DNA from: Roseobacter sp.
Lineage (GTDB): Bacteria > Pseudomonadota > Alphaproteobacteria > Rhodobacterales > Rhodobacteraceae
Assembly (NCBI GenBank): GCA_024636475.1
Contig: JAGXHA010000086.1
Location: forward strand, 1 to 52,631
Direction: 5' to 3'
DNA: 52,631 nt
Below the pieces are notes generated by a model. The model was not told where the DNA came from. It searched no databases and saw only the letters and a program-made list of their open reading frames with translations. This document shows positions 44,412 through 52,187 of this stretch, one piece after another; positions within the stretch are counted from its first letter, which is position 1; every line of letters starts with the position of its first letter. The position numbers were made by a program, and so were the translations under genes.

Positions 44412-47400
44412 TCAAGCGGCTTTTACTTCTGCCAGCCGCTCCTTGCGCAGATAGGTGTGGTACAAGACGGGCACGCCAATCAGCGTCAGGATCGATGCGA
44501 AACCCAATCCGGCCATGATCGTGACAGCCATTGCGGCAAAAAAACCATCGGTAAGCAGCGGCACCATGCCGAGGATCGTCGTGCCAGCTGCCAGAATCAC
44601 GGGGCGCAGACGCGATACGCTTGCTGTCACGATGGCCTCTTTCTGAGGCAGACCTTCGGCTTTTTGCACATCGATTTCTTCGACCAGAACAATCGCGTTC
44701 TTGATCAACATCCCCGACAGCGCAAGCAGGCCTAAAAGTGCGGTAAAGCTGAACGCAAGACCTGTGAACAGCAGCCCCAAAGAGACCCCGATGATAGACA
44801 TGGGCACGATCGTCCAGATCACGGCCGTCTGCCGCAATTTGCCAAACAGCAAAATCGTGATCAGCAACATGGTCCCAAAACTCAACGGCATTTGGCTCCC
44901 CAGAGAGGCCTGTGCTTCGCCCGCACTTTCAAACTCTCCGCCCCACTCCATGAAGTATCCTGGCGGCAGTTCAATCGCCTCGATCAAAGGTCGGACTTCG
45001 GGGAAAACTGACGGTGGGGTCAGACCATCAATGACGTTGGCATTTACCGTGATGGTCGGGACGCGGTTGCGCCGTTCGATCACCGGGTTTTGGGTGACAA
45101 CCTCGAATCCGTTAATCAGCTGATCGAGCGGAAGATAGTCCTGAATGGCCGCCGAATAGACAAGCTGGTCCAGCATCTGACCATCCCGCGCGGTCTCCGA
45201 GCGCGGGGTGCGCACGATGATATCGATCAGCCGGTCCCGCTCGCGGTAAGTGCCAGCGTTGATGCCGTTGGTGGCCAGCGCAATCGCATTTGCCACGTCA
45301 CCGCGTGAAACACCCGCAGCCTGCGCGCGATCCTCGGCATAAAGGGGCCGGGTCACAAGCTCTTGTTCGTACCAATCGACGTATTCGGTGTGCAGGTTCG
45401 GGGTCGCGTTAATCAAGATTTCCTTGGCCTGTTCTGCAAGGCGGCGCAGGACATCGGCATCGGGCCCCGAAAACCGCGCTGCGATGTCTGAACTGACGGG
45501 CGGACCAAAGATGATGCGTTTTGACTGAAGCTCGGCCCAGGGCAGGGCGTTGATCACGAATTGATCCAGATCAGCACGCAGGGCAGGGATCTGCTCTGCC
45601 GAGGTGGCGCGGATCACCAATTGCGCAAACGAGCTGTCGGAATCCGGTGACGTGTAGGTCAGCATAAAGCGGCTGAGGCCGCGGCCAATGGTTGTCGTAA
45701 CCGCAGCAACCTCGTCGCGCTTTGCAAGCCAGTCTTCGACGATCTTCACATCCTGCGATGTTGTGTTGATTGCCGTGCCCTGAACGCCTTTGTATTCCAG
45801 ATAAAACAGGGGCGTCGTGGCAGGGGGGAAGAACTGTTGCTTGACGCTGCCAAAGGCAATTACGCTGGCGACGGTCGTCCCGATCAGCGCATCAATCACC
45901 AGCCAGCGCAGTTGCAACGCCCAGCGAACCAGCCAGCCATAGCTGCGAAAAACCGGGCCGTCATAGCCACTGTCATCGGCATCCAGACCGCCGATCTTGA
46001 ACAGATAATGCCCCAGCAACGGTGTAATCGTGACCGCAACAAGCCACGATAGCATCAGCGAAATCGTGATCACCGCAAAGAGCGAGAACATGAATTCCCC
46101 AGATGCGTCAGGCGACAGGCCAATCCCTGCAAAGGCCATGACCCCAATGACGGTAGCCCCCAGAAGCGGTATCTGGGTCTTGTTTGCCGCAAGATCCGCC
46201 GCCTCGGTAGACGAGCGCCCTTTGCGCATCTCTTGCTGCATGCCTTCCGCGATCACGATGGCATTATCGACCAGCATTCCCATCGCAATGATCAACGCAC
46301 CCAGACTGATCCGCTCGACCTTGACCTCGAATAGATACATGAAAAAGAACGTCGCAAGCACCGTCAGCAGCAAAGATACCCCCACCACCACAGCGGCCCG
46401 TGGCCCCATGAAAATAGCAAGCACCGCGATCACTACGCCCACAGACAGGGCAAGCGACATCAGAAAGCTCCCTGTGGACTCCTCTACGATCCGGTGTTGT
46501 TCATAGATCGGTTCAATTGCCACGCCGACGGGCAACAGCGACTGCAAGGTCTCTAGCTCGGCCTCGACACGTTGTCCGACGTTCACGATGTTCTCGGAGG
46601 TCAGGCCGGACACGCCCATGGTGAACACTTCTTGTCCGTTATGTCGCAAGATATGATCGGGGTTATCAACGCGACCCCTGCTGACACTCGCGATGTCCAA
46701 AAGGTTCATCACCTCGCCCTGAAAACCAAAGGTCAGCCCGCTGATTGCGCTGACACTGTCCTCGGCAGAGGGGGCTGAGACGCGCAGGTTTGAGGGGCCA
46801 TTGGGAACAAATCCGGTCGAATTTATTTGGGTGGATGTATTGATCGCACTGATGATCAGACGGGGGTCAACACCAAGAGACGACAGGATCTGGGAGGAGG
46901 GTTCGACAAAAATAGCCTCTTCCGGCAGGCCTTGGATCTGGACATTTGCAACGCCTTGTACTGTCAATAAATTGCGTCGCAGAAAAGTTGCGATTTCCCA
47001 TTTCTCGCCGTCCGAGAAACCGGGGGCTGAAACGCCATAGAGAATGCCGAAAACATCGCCAAAATCATCATTCACCGTGGAGGGGCGTGCAGCCGGCGGA
47101 AGCGCTGCGCGCGCATCTGACACGCGGTCGCGCAGGTCGTCCCAGACCTGTATCAACTCGTTGCCGCCGTAGGTGTCCTGCATCTCGACTTCGATCACTG
47201 ACAAGCCTTGTGTATTGCGCGATGTGACCTGTTTGACCTCGTCCATCTGCTGGATTTCCGCTTCCAGCACCTCGGACACTTCTGTTGCGACCTGAGCCGG
47301 GGTCGCCCCGGGATACGCCGTGATCACCAGCGCGCTTTTCAGGGTAAAGGTGGGGTCCTCCAGTTTGCCAACCGACAGATAGCCAAAGGCCCCGCCAAAC

Positions 47401-47465
47401 AGGGCAAACAGAATGAATATCCATGTGTAGATCGGATATTGGATGGCAAAGCGTGCTATCTTCAT
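44412..47465 (-). CDS. RND efflux transporter permease
   Basis: A 1017-residue inner-membrane proton-driven efflux pump of the AcrB/HAE1 family. A single N-terminal membrane segment is followed by a large periplasmic porter domain. The membrane block LGALIIAMGMLVDNAIVIAEG carries the Asp used for proton relay, and a second half repeats the design with LALSGMLIKNAIVLVEEID. A C-terminal TM cluster ends near LTLIGVPVLYHTYLR. The length is normal. It starts 4 nt after the adaptor stop. No outer-membrane channel gene lies nearby, so a shared TolC is likely. The substrate is unknown, probably drugs, detergents or solvents. Confidence 0.93.
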   Translation of the reverse strand: MKIARFAIQYPIYTWIFILFALFGGAFGYLSVGKLEDPTFTLKSALVITAYPGATPAQVATEVSEVLEAEIQQMDEVKQVTSRNTQGLSVIEVEMQDTYGGNELIQVWDDLRDRVSDARAALPPAARPSTVNDDFGDVFGILYGVSAPGFSDGEKWEIATFLRRNLLTVQGVANVQIQGLPEEAIFVEPSSQILSSLGVDPRLIISAINTSTQINSTGFVPNGPSNLRVSAPSAEDSVSAISGLTFGFQGEVMNLLDIASVSRGRVDNPDHILRHNGQEVFTMGVSGLTSENIVNVGQRVEAELETLQSLLPVGVAIEPIYEQHRIVEESTGSFLMSLALSVGVVIAVLAIFMGPRAAVVVGVSLLLTVLATFFFMYLFEVKVERISLGALIIAMGMLVDNAIVIAEGMQQEMRKGRSSTEAADLAANKTQIPLLGATVIGVMAFAGIGLSPDASGEFMFSLFAVITISLMLSWLVAVTITPLLGHYLFKIGGLDADDSGYDGPVFRSYGWLVRWALQLRWLVIDALIGTTVASVIAFGSVKQQFFPPATTPLFYLEYKGVQGTAINTTSQDVKIVEDWLAKRDEVAAVTTTIGRGLSRFMLTYTSPDSDSSFAQLVIRATSAEQIPALRADLDQFVINALPWAELQSKRIIFGPPVSSDIAARFSGPDADVLRRLAEQAKEILINATPNLHTEYVDWYEQELVTRPLYAEDRAQAAGVSRGDVANAIALATNGINAGTYRERDRLIDIIVRTPRSETARDGQMLDQLVYSAAIQDYLPLDQLINGFEVVTQNPVIERRNRVPTITVNANVIDGLTPPSVFPEVRPLIEAIELPPGYFMEWGGEFESAGEAQASLGSQMPLSFGTMLLITILLFGKLRQTAVIWTIVPMSIIGVSLGLLFTGLAFSFTALLGLLALSGMLIKNAIVLVEEIDVQKAEGLPQKEAIVTASVSRLRPVILAAGTTILGMVPLLTDGFFAAMAVTIMAGLGFASILTLIGVPVLYHTYLRKERLAEVKAA

Positions 47466-47469
47466 CGTC

Positions 47470-48546
47470 TCAATCCACGCTCATACCAACATAGGGCCGC
47501 ACGGTTTCGCCCGCGCTTAGCAGATGCGCGCCAGCGGCGACAATCATTGCATCAGGTGCCAGCCCCGACACAGTGATATCTGTTCCGGTCGCCGATCCAA
47601 CCTCGACGGTTTGCCAGTCAACGGTTCCGGTATCGCCAGTATCGTCGGGGGTATAGATCATCACCTTGGCCTCGTTCCCTTGGATGTTAACCGCTGCCGG
47701 CGGCAAGATCGCAAGGGTGGATTGGCGCTGTTTCATGCTGGCGGTCACAGTCATCGACGCACCCGGAATAAAGGCGGCAGTCGTCTGATCGGTGGGCAGC
47801 GCAAATGTCACGCGGTAGCTTTGCCCGATGCTTTGGGTTTCGGCGTTGAATTCACGCAACTCCAGCGGCACTTCGGCGTCAAACAACGGTGACGAACCAG
47901 TGAACGTCAACGCCCCGACATCATTGCGCTGCTGGAACAACCGCTCGGGCACGTCGATCTCGACGCGTACTTCCGACATGTCATGCAACCGGACGATGGG
48001 TTGGTTGGGGGATACATTGGCGAAATTCGGTGTCAGTCGCGAGGCGACCAGTGCGCGAAACGGGACGAATAAAGTGGCATCGTCCAAGGCATCTTGCGCC
48101 TCTTGCAGGGTAACTTTGGCAAGATCGCGGGTGGTTTTTGCATCCTCGGCCTGTGTTTCTGCGATGGCGTTGGATTGCGCCAGCTTTTGGGTCCGCACGA
48201 AATCCCGCTCGGACTGGGCCAATTGCAAACGCGCCCGCTCGACCGCACGCTCAAACGGACCCCGCTCAAGTGCCGCAATCTGTGTGCCGGCATCCATGAA
48301 CTGGCCTTCCTGCGCGTCAAACATCACCATTCGACCGCCGACCTCAAATGAGATATCGACAGTTTCCTTTGCTGCAATCTGCCCGAAAAAGACCCGTTTA
48401 TCGGGCTGCGAAGTTCCGCCAGGTGTGATTAGCTTGACTGCACGCATGGGTGCCGGAGTGCCCGAAGGAGTTAGAACTTCGACGTCTTGCGCACCAGCCA
48501 ATGCGGGAAAAATGCAGAAGATGGCAATGAGGACTGGTTTTATCAT
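47470..48546 (-). CDS. RND efflux periplasmic adaptor subunit
   Basis: A 358-residue membrane-fusion protein linking the pump to an outer-membrane channel. The N-terminus is a signal peptide (MIKPVLIAIFCIFPALAGAQ). Family blocks are VSFEVGGRMVMFDAQEGQFMD (lipoyl domain), the helical hairpin ERARLQLAQSERDFVRTQKLA, and RVEIDVPERLFQ in the beta-barrel. GGAG precedes the ATG. The gene diverges from the tetR-type regulator; the first of two operator-like palindromes lies 16 nt upstream of its start. Confidence 0.92.
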   Translation of the reverse strand: MIKPVLIAIFCIFPALAGAQDVEVLTPSGTPAPMRAVKLITPGGTSQPDKRVFFGQIAAKETVDISFEVGGRMVMFDAQEGQFMDAGTQIAALERGPFERAVERARLQLAQSERDFVRTQKLAQSNAIAETQAEDAKTTRDLAKVTLQEAQDALDDATLFVPFRALVASRLTPNFANVSPNQPIVRLHDMSEVRVEIDVPERLFQQRNDVGALTFTGSSPLFDAEVPLELREFNAETQSIGQSYRVTFALPTDQTTAAFIPGASMTVTASMKQRQSTLAILPPAAVNIQGNEAKVMIYTPDDTGDTGTVDWQTVEVGSATGTDITVSGLAPDAMIVAAGAHLLSAGETVRPYVGMSVD

Positions 48547-48561
48547 GGCAGACTCCGGAAG

Positions 48562-48577
48562 GGTACTGGGCAGTACT
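48562..48577. promoter_or_regulatory. Operator-like palindrome 1 (efflux promoter side)
   Basis: GGTACTGGGCAGTACT: GTACTG and CAGTAC form a perfect dyad around GG. It matches operator 2 at 13 of 16 positions. It lies 16 nt upstream of the adaptor start and overlaps the -10 region expected for a minus-strand promoter with -35 TTGAAA. Likely bound by the divergent TetR-type regulator. Confidence 0.75.
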
Positions 48578-48609
48578 TAGACTATTTGACATTTCTTTCA
48601 AGAAGATTG

Positions 48610-48625
48610 AGTACTGTGTAGTACT
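48610..48625. promoter_or_regulatory. Operator-like palindrome 2 (tetR promoter side)
   Basis: AGTACTGTGTAGTACT: two AGTACT half-sites around GTGT. It is 48 nt downstream of operator 1 and 33 nt upstream of the tetR-type start. TTGACA at 48586-48591 could be the -35 of the regulator's promoter, with the operator over the -10 region. Together the two sites predict repression of both divergent transcripts and autoregulation. Confidence 0.75.
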
Positions 48626-48658
48626 TTGTTTCCTTGTGCCTTTGAATCTGGTGTTTTT

Positions 48659-49252
48659 ATGGACAGACTTTCTGCTGAAACGCGCATCCTTGTTGCCGCC
48701 CGTACGCTGTTCTTCGAACACGGATTCGCGAAGGTTTCGACGGATATGCTAGCCCGCGAAGCTTCTGTATCAAAGGCGACGATTTACCGGCATTTTGAAA
48801 ATATGACCGAAATATTGCGCAGACTGATCGAGATCGAGATCTCCAAGATCAGCGGTGCCCGGATGCCCACGATTGAGACACGCGCAGATCTTGAGCAAGC
48901 CTTGACCGAGTTTGGGATACGCCTTTTGACCTTTCTGAACCAAAGCGACACGGTGGAATTTGGCCGCGTCATCCACGAAGAAGCGCGTCAGAACGTTGAC
49001 ATGGGCCAAGCCTTCTTCTCGGTTGCTTTTGACAACACGCACCGCACAGTCGCGAAAATGTTTGCTCACGCAGGGGAGCACCAGATCATTACCCTTTCAG
49101 CGACACCGGATGATATCGCCGAAGACTTGATCGCCCTTTTCAAAGGCTCGGGCATGACCGCAGCCATGCTTGGCGTGTTAGATGTGCCTTACGGCGACAT
49201 TGAAGGCAAAGTGCAGCGCGCTGTCCAGACGATCCTTAAGGTCTACGGGTAA
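48659..49252 (+). CDS. TetR/AcrR-family transcriptional regulator
   Basis: A 197-residue repressor. The N-terminal helix-turn-helix reads ARTLFFEHGFAKVSTDMLAR...SVSKATIYRHFENM, with the YRHF end typical of the family. A variable ligand-binding helical domain follows, which should sense the pump substrate. The start at 48659 is the family-like MDRLSAETR; a frame extension to 48626 overlaps operator 2. It is divergent from the RND adaptor with two palindromic operators between. No other gene follows it closely: the next start is 124 nt away. Confidence 0.92.
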   Translation: MDRLSAETRILVAARTLFFEHGFAKVSTDMLAREASVSKATIYRHFENMTEILRRLIEIEISKISGARMPTIETRADLEQALTEFGIRLLTFLNQSDTVEFGRVIHEEARQNVDMGQAFFSVAFDNTHRTVAKMFAHAGEHQIITLSATPDDIAEDLIALFKGSGMTAAMLGVLDVPYGDIEGKVQRAVQTILKVYG

Positions 49253-49376
49253 CGCCAGGGATCACCTTGCCCTCTTGTGATCCATTTTACAGCTGGCGTT
49301 TTCTTGCCTTCGGCCGGTGACCTCCTACCTTCGCAAGACGAGCAAACCGCAAAAACACAAGAAGCCTGACCGTCGT

Positions 49377-50720
49377 ATGAGCCTCAAACCAAATCATCCG
49401 CGCGCCACTTCCGTGCCACATCGGCGGATGTCGCGGCTTGGGCATATGGGCTCGATGGGTTTTGGCGTTGCTGGCAACGTGGCGCTGAACGGTTTGGCGC
49501 AGTTGGGCAAAGGCCAACGCCCGACTTTGCGCGACCTGATGTTAACGCCGGGCAATATCACCCGTGTAACCAACCGATTGGCGCAACTGCGCGGCGCGGC
49601 AATGAAGATCGGCCAGCTTGTGTCTATGGATGCCGGTGATTTCATGCCGCCTGAATTGGCGCAGATCATGGCGCGGCTGCGCGAAGATGCTGATCCTATG
49701 CCGCCTGCCCAGCTCAAGAAGGTGTTGAACGCGCAGTGGCATGCGAATTGGCTGGGGTCCTTTGCGTCCTTCGATGTGCACCCTATTGCGGCTGCATCGA
49801 TTGGCCAGGTCCATCGGGCCGAATTGAAAGACGGCCGTATTCTTGCGGTCAAGGTTCAATATCCGGGCGTGGCCGCCAGCATCGACAGCGATGTAAGCAA
49901 CGTGGGTGTCTTGATTAAAATGTCCGGGCTGCTGCCGAATGGCTTCGAGCTGGCACCCTATCTGCAAGAAGCGCGCCAACAGCTGCACGAAGAAACCGAC
50001 TATGCCGCCGAGGCTGCACATCTGGATCGATTTCACAGCTTGCTTGCGGATACACCGCATTTTGTCGTCCCACGCGTCCACAAGGACTGGAGCACGCCGA
50101 GCGTTCTGGCCATGGACCATGTCGCAGGCATTCCGATCGAAGATGCCGCAAAATATGCGCAGGAAGACCGCAACCAGCTAGCAAAACACCTGATTGAATT
50201 AACGCTGAAAGAGCTGTTCACCTTTGGGGTGATGCAAACGGATCCGAATTTTGCAAACTACCGCTATCAGCCCGAGACCAAAAAGATTGTGCTGCTTGAT
50301 TTCGGTGCGACGCGGGATATCGCGCCAAAGGTCGTCGATCAATACCGTCGTTTGCTGCGCGCAGGTCTGGCGCTTGATCGAAAGGCGATGATGCAAATTG
50401 CTCAAGAGATCGGGTTTTTCAACGAGACCACCAATACCGCACATCGCGATCACATCGCCCGGATGATGGGATTGGTCTTTGAAACGCTTGCGGAAAAATC
50501 GCAGATCCATTTCAGCGATCAAACAATTGCCAAACAACTGCAAACGGATGGATTGGCCCTGATCGAAGATGGCTTTGTCCCCCCGCCCTTGCCGATTGAT
50601 GTTTTGTTGCTGCAACGTAAATTCGCGGGAATTTTCCTTGTATCTGCGCGGCTTGGTGCATGCTTGGATGTTGCCTCTGTGGTGCGCAGCAGTCTTGATA
50701 AAGCTCAAGACGCCGTATGA
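49377..50720 (+). CDS. ABC1/UbiB-type atypical kinase
   Basis: A 447-residue protein of the ABC1 (ADCK/UbiB) family, which in studied members supports ubiquinone synthesis or lipid handling by an ATPase or kinase-like activity. Key features: AAMKIGQLVSMD (the KxGQ motif), the Ala-rich loop PIAAASIGQVHRAEL followed by AVKVQYPG with the Lys, EETDYAAEA (conserved EXD), TDPNFANYR and LLDFGATRDI. Start: ATG 49377 is chosen; a GTG at 49317 is also in frame and neither has a strong ribosome-binding site. Its stop overlaps the photolyase start as ATGA, so the two belong to one unit. Confidence 0.87.
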   Translation: MSLKPNHPRATSVPHRRMSRLGHMGSMGFGVAGNVALNGLAQLGKGQRPTLRDLMLTPGNITRVTNRLAQLRGAAMKIGQLVSMDAGDFMPPELAQIMARLREDADPMPPAQLKKVLNAQWHANWLGSFASFDVHPIAAASIGQVHRAELKDGRILAVKVQYPGVAASIDSDVSNVGVLIKMSGLLPNGFELAPYLQEARQQLHEETDYAAEAAHLDRFHSLLADTPHFVVPRVHKDWSTPSVLAMDHVAGIPIEDAAKYAQEDRNQLAKHLIELTLKELFTFGVMQTDPNFANYRYQPETKKIVLLDFGATRDIAPKVVDQYRRLLRAGLALDRKAMMQIAQEIGFFNETTNTAHRDHIARMMGLVFETLAEKSQIHFSDQTIAKQLQTDGLALIEDGFVPPPLPIDVLLLQRKFAGIFLVSARLGACLDVASVVRSSLDKAQDAV

Positions 50721-51001
50721 CCGACGCGGTTCAGGTGGTTTGGTTCAAACGTGATCTGCGCGTGAGCGATCACGCACCATTGCTTGCCGCTGCACGGGCC
50801 CATACCCCTGTGCTGCCGCTTTATATCGTCGAGCCTGAGTATTGGCGTCAGCCTTTTGCATCAAGGCGGCACTGGCATGTCATCCATGATTGCCTGACTG
50901 ATTTGAACGCAGCGCTCACCGAGCTTGGCCAGCCGCTGATCATCAAGATCGGAGAGGCGCTTGATGTGTTCAAAACGCTTCATGCGCACCAACGAAATTA
51001 G
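50717..51001 (+). pseudogene. Deoxyribodipyrimidine photolyase, 5' fragment
   Basis: The first 94 codons of a DNA photolyase/cryptochrome-family gene: VQVVWFKRDLRVSDHAPL is the canonical N-terminus, followed by LPLYIVEPEYW and RHWHVIHDCLTDLNAALTE. Intact members run to about 450-510 residues and hold the FAD-binding domain in the C-terminal half, which is absent here. After LHAHQRN the frame stops, and the DNA changes to an AT-rich, unrelated segment. The gene therefore seems interrupted by an insertion close to 50990-51000, not by a point mutation. The remaining part should lie beyond the right edge. The product, if made, cannot repair DNA. Confidence 0.85.
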
Positions 51002-51268
51002 ATAACTAATTGATTTTGAATAACAAAGTATATTTTTTTAAAATTCAGTCCACCCACCAGACCACCCCGCAGTTGCAAAACAGCGTTGGCAAAGCCTCAC
51101 TGCCGATATGACACGTCGGAGCGCTCAAGGCCGCTGCTATCACGCGCTTCTGAGGTAAGCTGATCAGGGGCACGTGGTGCAGGGCTTCGGGCCGGATGGG
51201 TGCTTGTGGAAGCTACCCACTAAGGTTGTGTAATTGACAGCCGTCACACTACATAGTTCTCTTTTAAA
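51002..51268. other. Boundary segment of a probable integrated element
   Basis: A 267-nt stretch with no gene. Its left part is strongly AT-rich (AACTAATTGATTTTGAATAAC, then a run of seven T and AAAATTCAGTCC). ACCCACCAGACCACCC follows, then ordinary GC-rich sequence. The abrupt change at the broken photolyase frame marks the likely junction. The AT-rich tract beside a junction recalls attachment sites of tyrosine-recombinase elements, but no integrase is in the window and the other end is not visible. Confidence 0.6.
51226..51255 (+). promoter_or_regulatory. Putative promoter of the DUF3800 gene
   Basis: TTGTGT (51226-51231) and TACATA (51250-51255), spacing 18 nt, predict a start site near 51262, only about 7 nt before the ATG. 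No ribosome-binding site fits in between, so the transcript may be leaderless. Read by eye only. Confidence 0.35.
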
Positions 51269-51997
51269 ATGCATTTTCTTTACATTGATGATTCCACAGA
51301 GCGACCGATAAACATATTTTCTGCAATTTGCGTCCCTTGTGACCAATGGTATGAAGTCTTTGAGGTGATAAAGGGATGGCGTAAGCACCTGCTAAAGGTG
51401 CATGGAATCCCAATGAATTATGAGCTTCACGCCCAGCAATTTCTATCAGGGCGGGGCGCAGCAGGTTCTTTGAAGACCATCTCACGCCACCAGCGGGCGC
51501 AAATATTTCATACCTCATTTAAGATGTTAAATTATCTCAATCAAAAACACGAGGTCACCGTCTTTAATGTCTGCAATGCAGACGACGATCAGTATCGAGC
51601 GTTTGAACGGCTTCTCAATCGCGTTGACCGGACAATGCTAGCCAGAAAGTCCTTCGCCCACTTGATTTGCGACCAAGGCAAGGAAGATCAGTACACGGCA
51701 CTTGTGAGGAAAATGCGAGTTCACAACCATATTCCCAGTCAATTCGGCGGTTGGCGCAATGGGGGTGCAACCAAAAATATACCATTACGCCAAATTATCG
51801 AAGACCCGCAATTTAAGGAAAGCCACAAAAGCTACTTTATCCAAGCGGCTGATTTTACCGCATTTGGGTTGCTTAGGCAGGAGAGACCAACCGCCCGTCT
51901 AAAAAGACACCGTGCGCACAAGTCCTTTGGCGTACTTACCACCGACACACTCGAAACAGTTTGCAACAAGAGTGATCCGCAGGGTGTGATACGTTAA
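51269..51997 (+). CDS. DUF3800 domain protein on putative mobile element
   Basis: A 242-residue protein with DUF3800 features. The N-terminal strand MHFLYIDDSTERP carries the conserved YIDDS acidic pair. Later blocks are HLICDQGKEDQ (Asp in the second strand) and the C-terminal SYFIQAADFTAFGLLRQ (QxADxxAY-like). The arrangement fits an RNase H-like nuclease fold proposed for this family. Members are common on phages, integrative elements and in defence neighbourhoods, but their role is not established. The sequence is visibly more AT-rich than the chromosomal genes to the left. The ATG at 51269 lies directly at the conserved strand. A GC hairpin follows its stop. Confidence 0.8.
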   Translation: MHFLYIDDSTERPINIFSAICVPCDQWYEVFEVIKGWRKHLLKVHGIPMNYELHAQQFLSGRGAAGSLKTISRHQRAQIFHTSFKMLNYLNQKHEVTVFNVCNADDDQYRAFERLLNRVDRTMLARKSFAHLICDQGKEDQYTALVRKMRVHNHIPSQFGGWRNGGATKNIPLRQIIEDPQFKESHKSYFIQAADFTAFGLLRQERPTARLKRHRAHKSFGVLTTDTLETVCNKSDPQGVIR

Positions 51998-52003
51998 ATG
52001 AAG

Positions 52004-52025
52004 AGGGGTAGCCTGAGCTACCCCT
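52004..52025 (+). terminator. Hairpin after the DUF3800 gene
   Basis: AGGGGTAGC (52004-52012) pairs perfectly with GCTACCCCT (52017-52025) around CTGA, starting 7 nt after the stop codon. It has no T-run. Partial copies of the stem (CCTACCCC, AGCTAC) follow at 52032-52043. It probably marks the 3' end of the transcript. Confidence 0.5.
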
Positions 52026-52187
52026 GAGCAGGACCTACCCCAGCTACTACCACTGGATCAGCCTCCGCATGTCTTTAAAGTATGCCATAACCTGCTTAAT
52101 TTCAAGGAATATGATCGTCGACAATGGCGCTAGCCGTCAGTGTCCCTCTGCGTTGCGAAATACTGACGTTTCCATCGCATCTCTAAT

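Noticed and set aside
52044..52140. Short minus-strand peptide frame ending LEIKQVMAYFKDMRRLIQW in the element
   Set aside because: Protein-like at its end, but only about 25 codons long with a TTG as the sole start and no ribosome-binding site; possibly a remnant, not callable as a gene.
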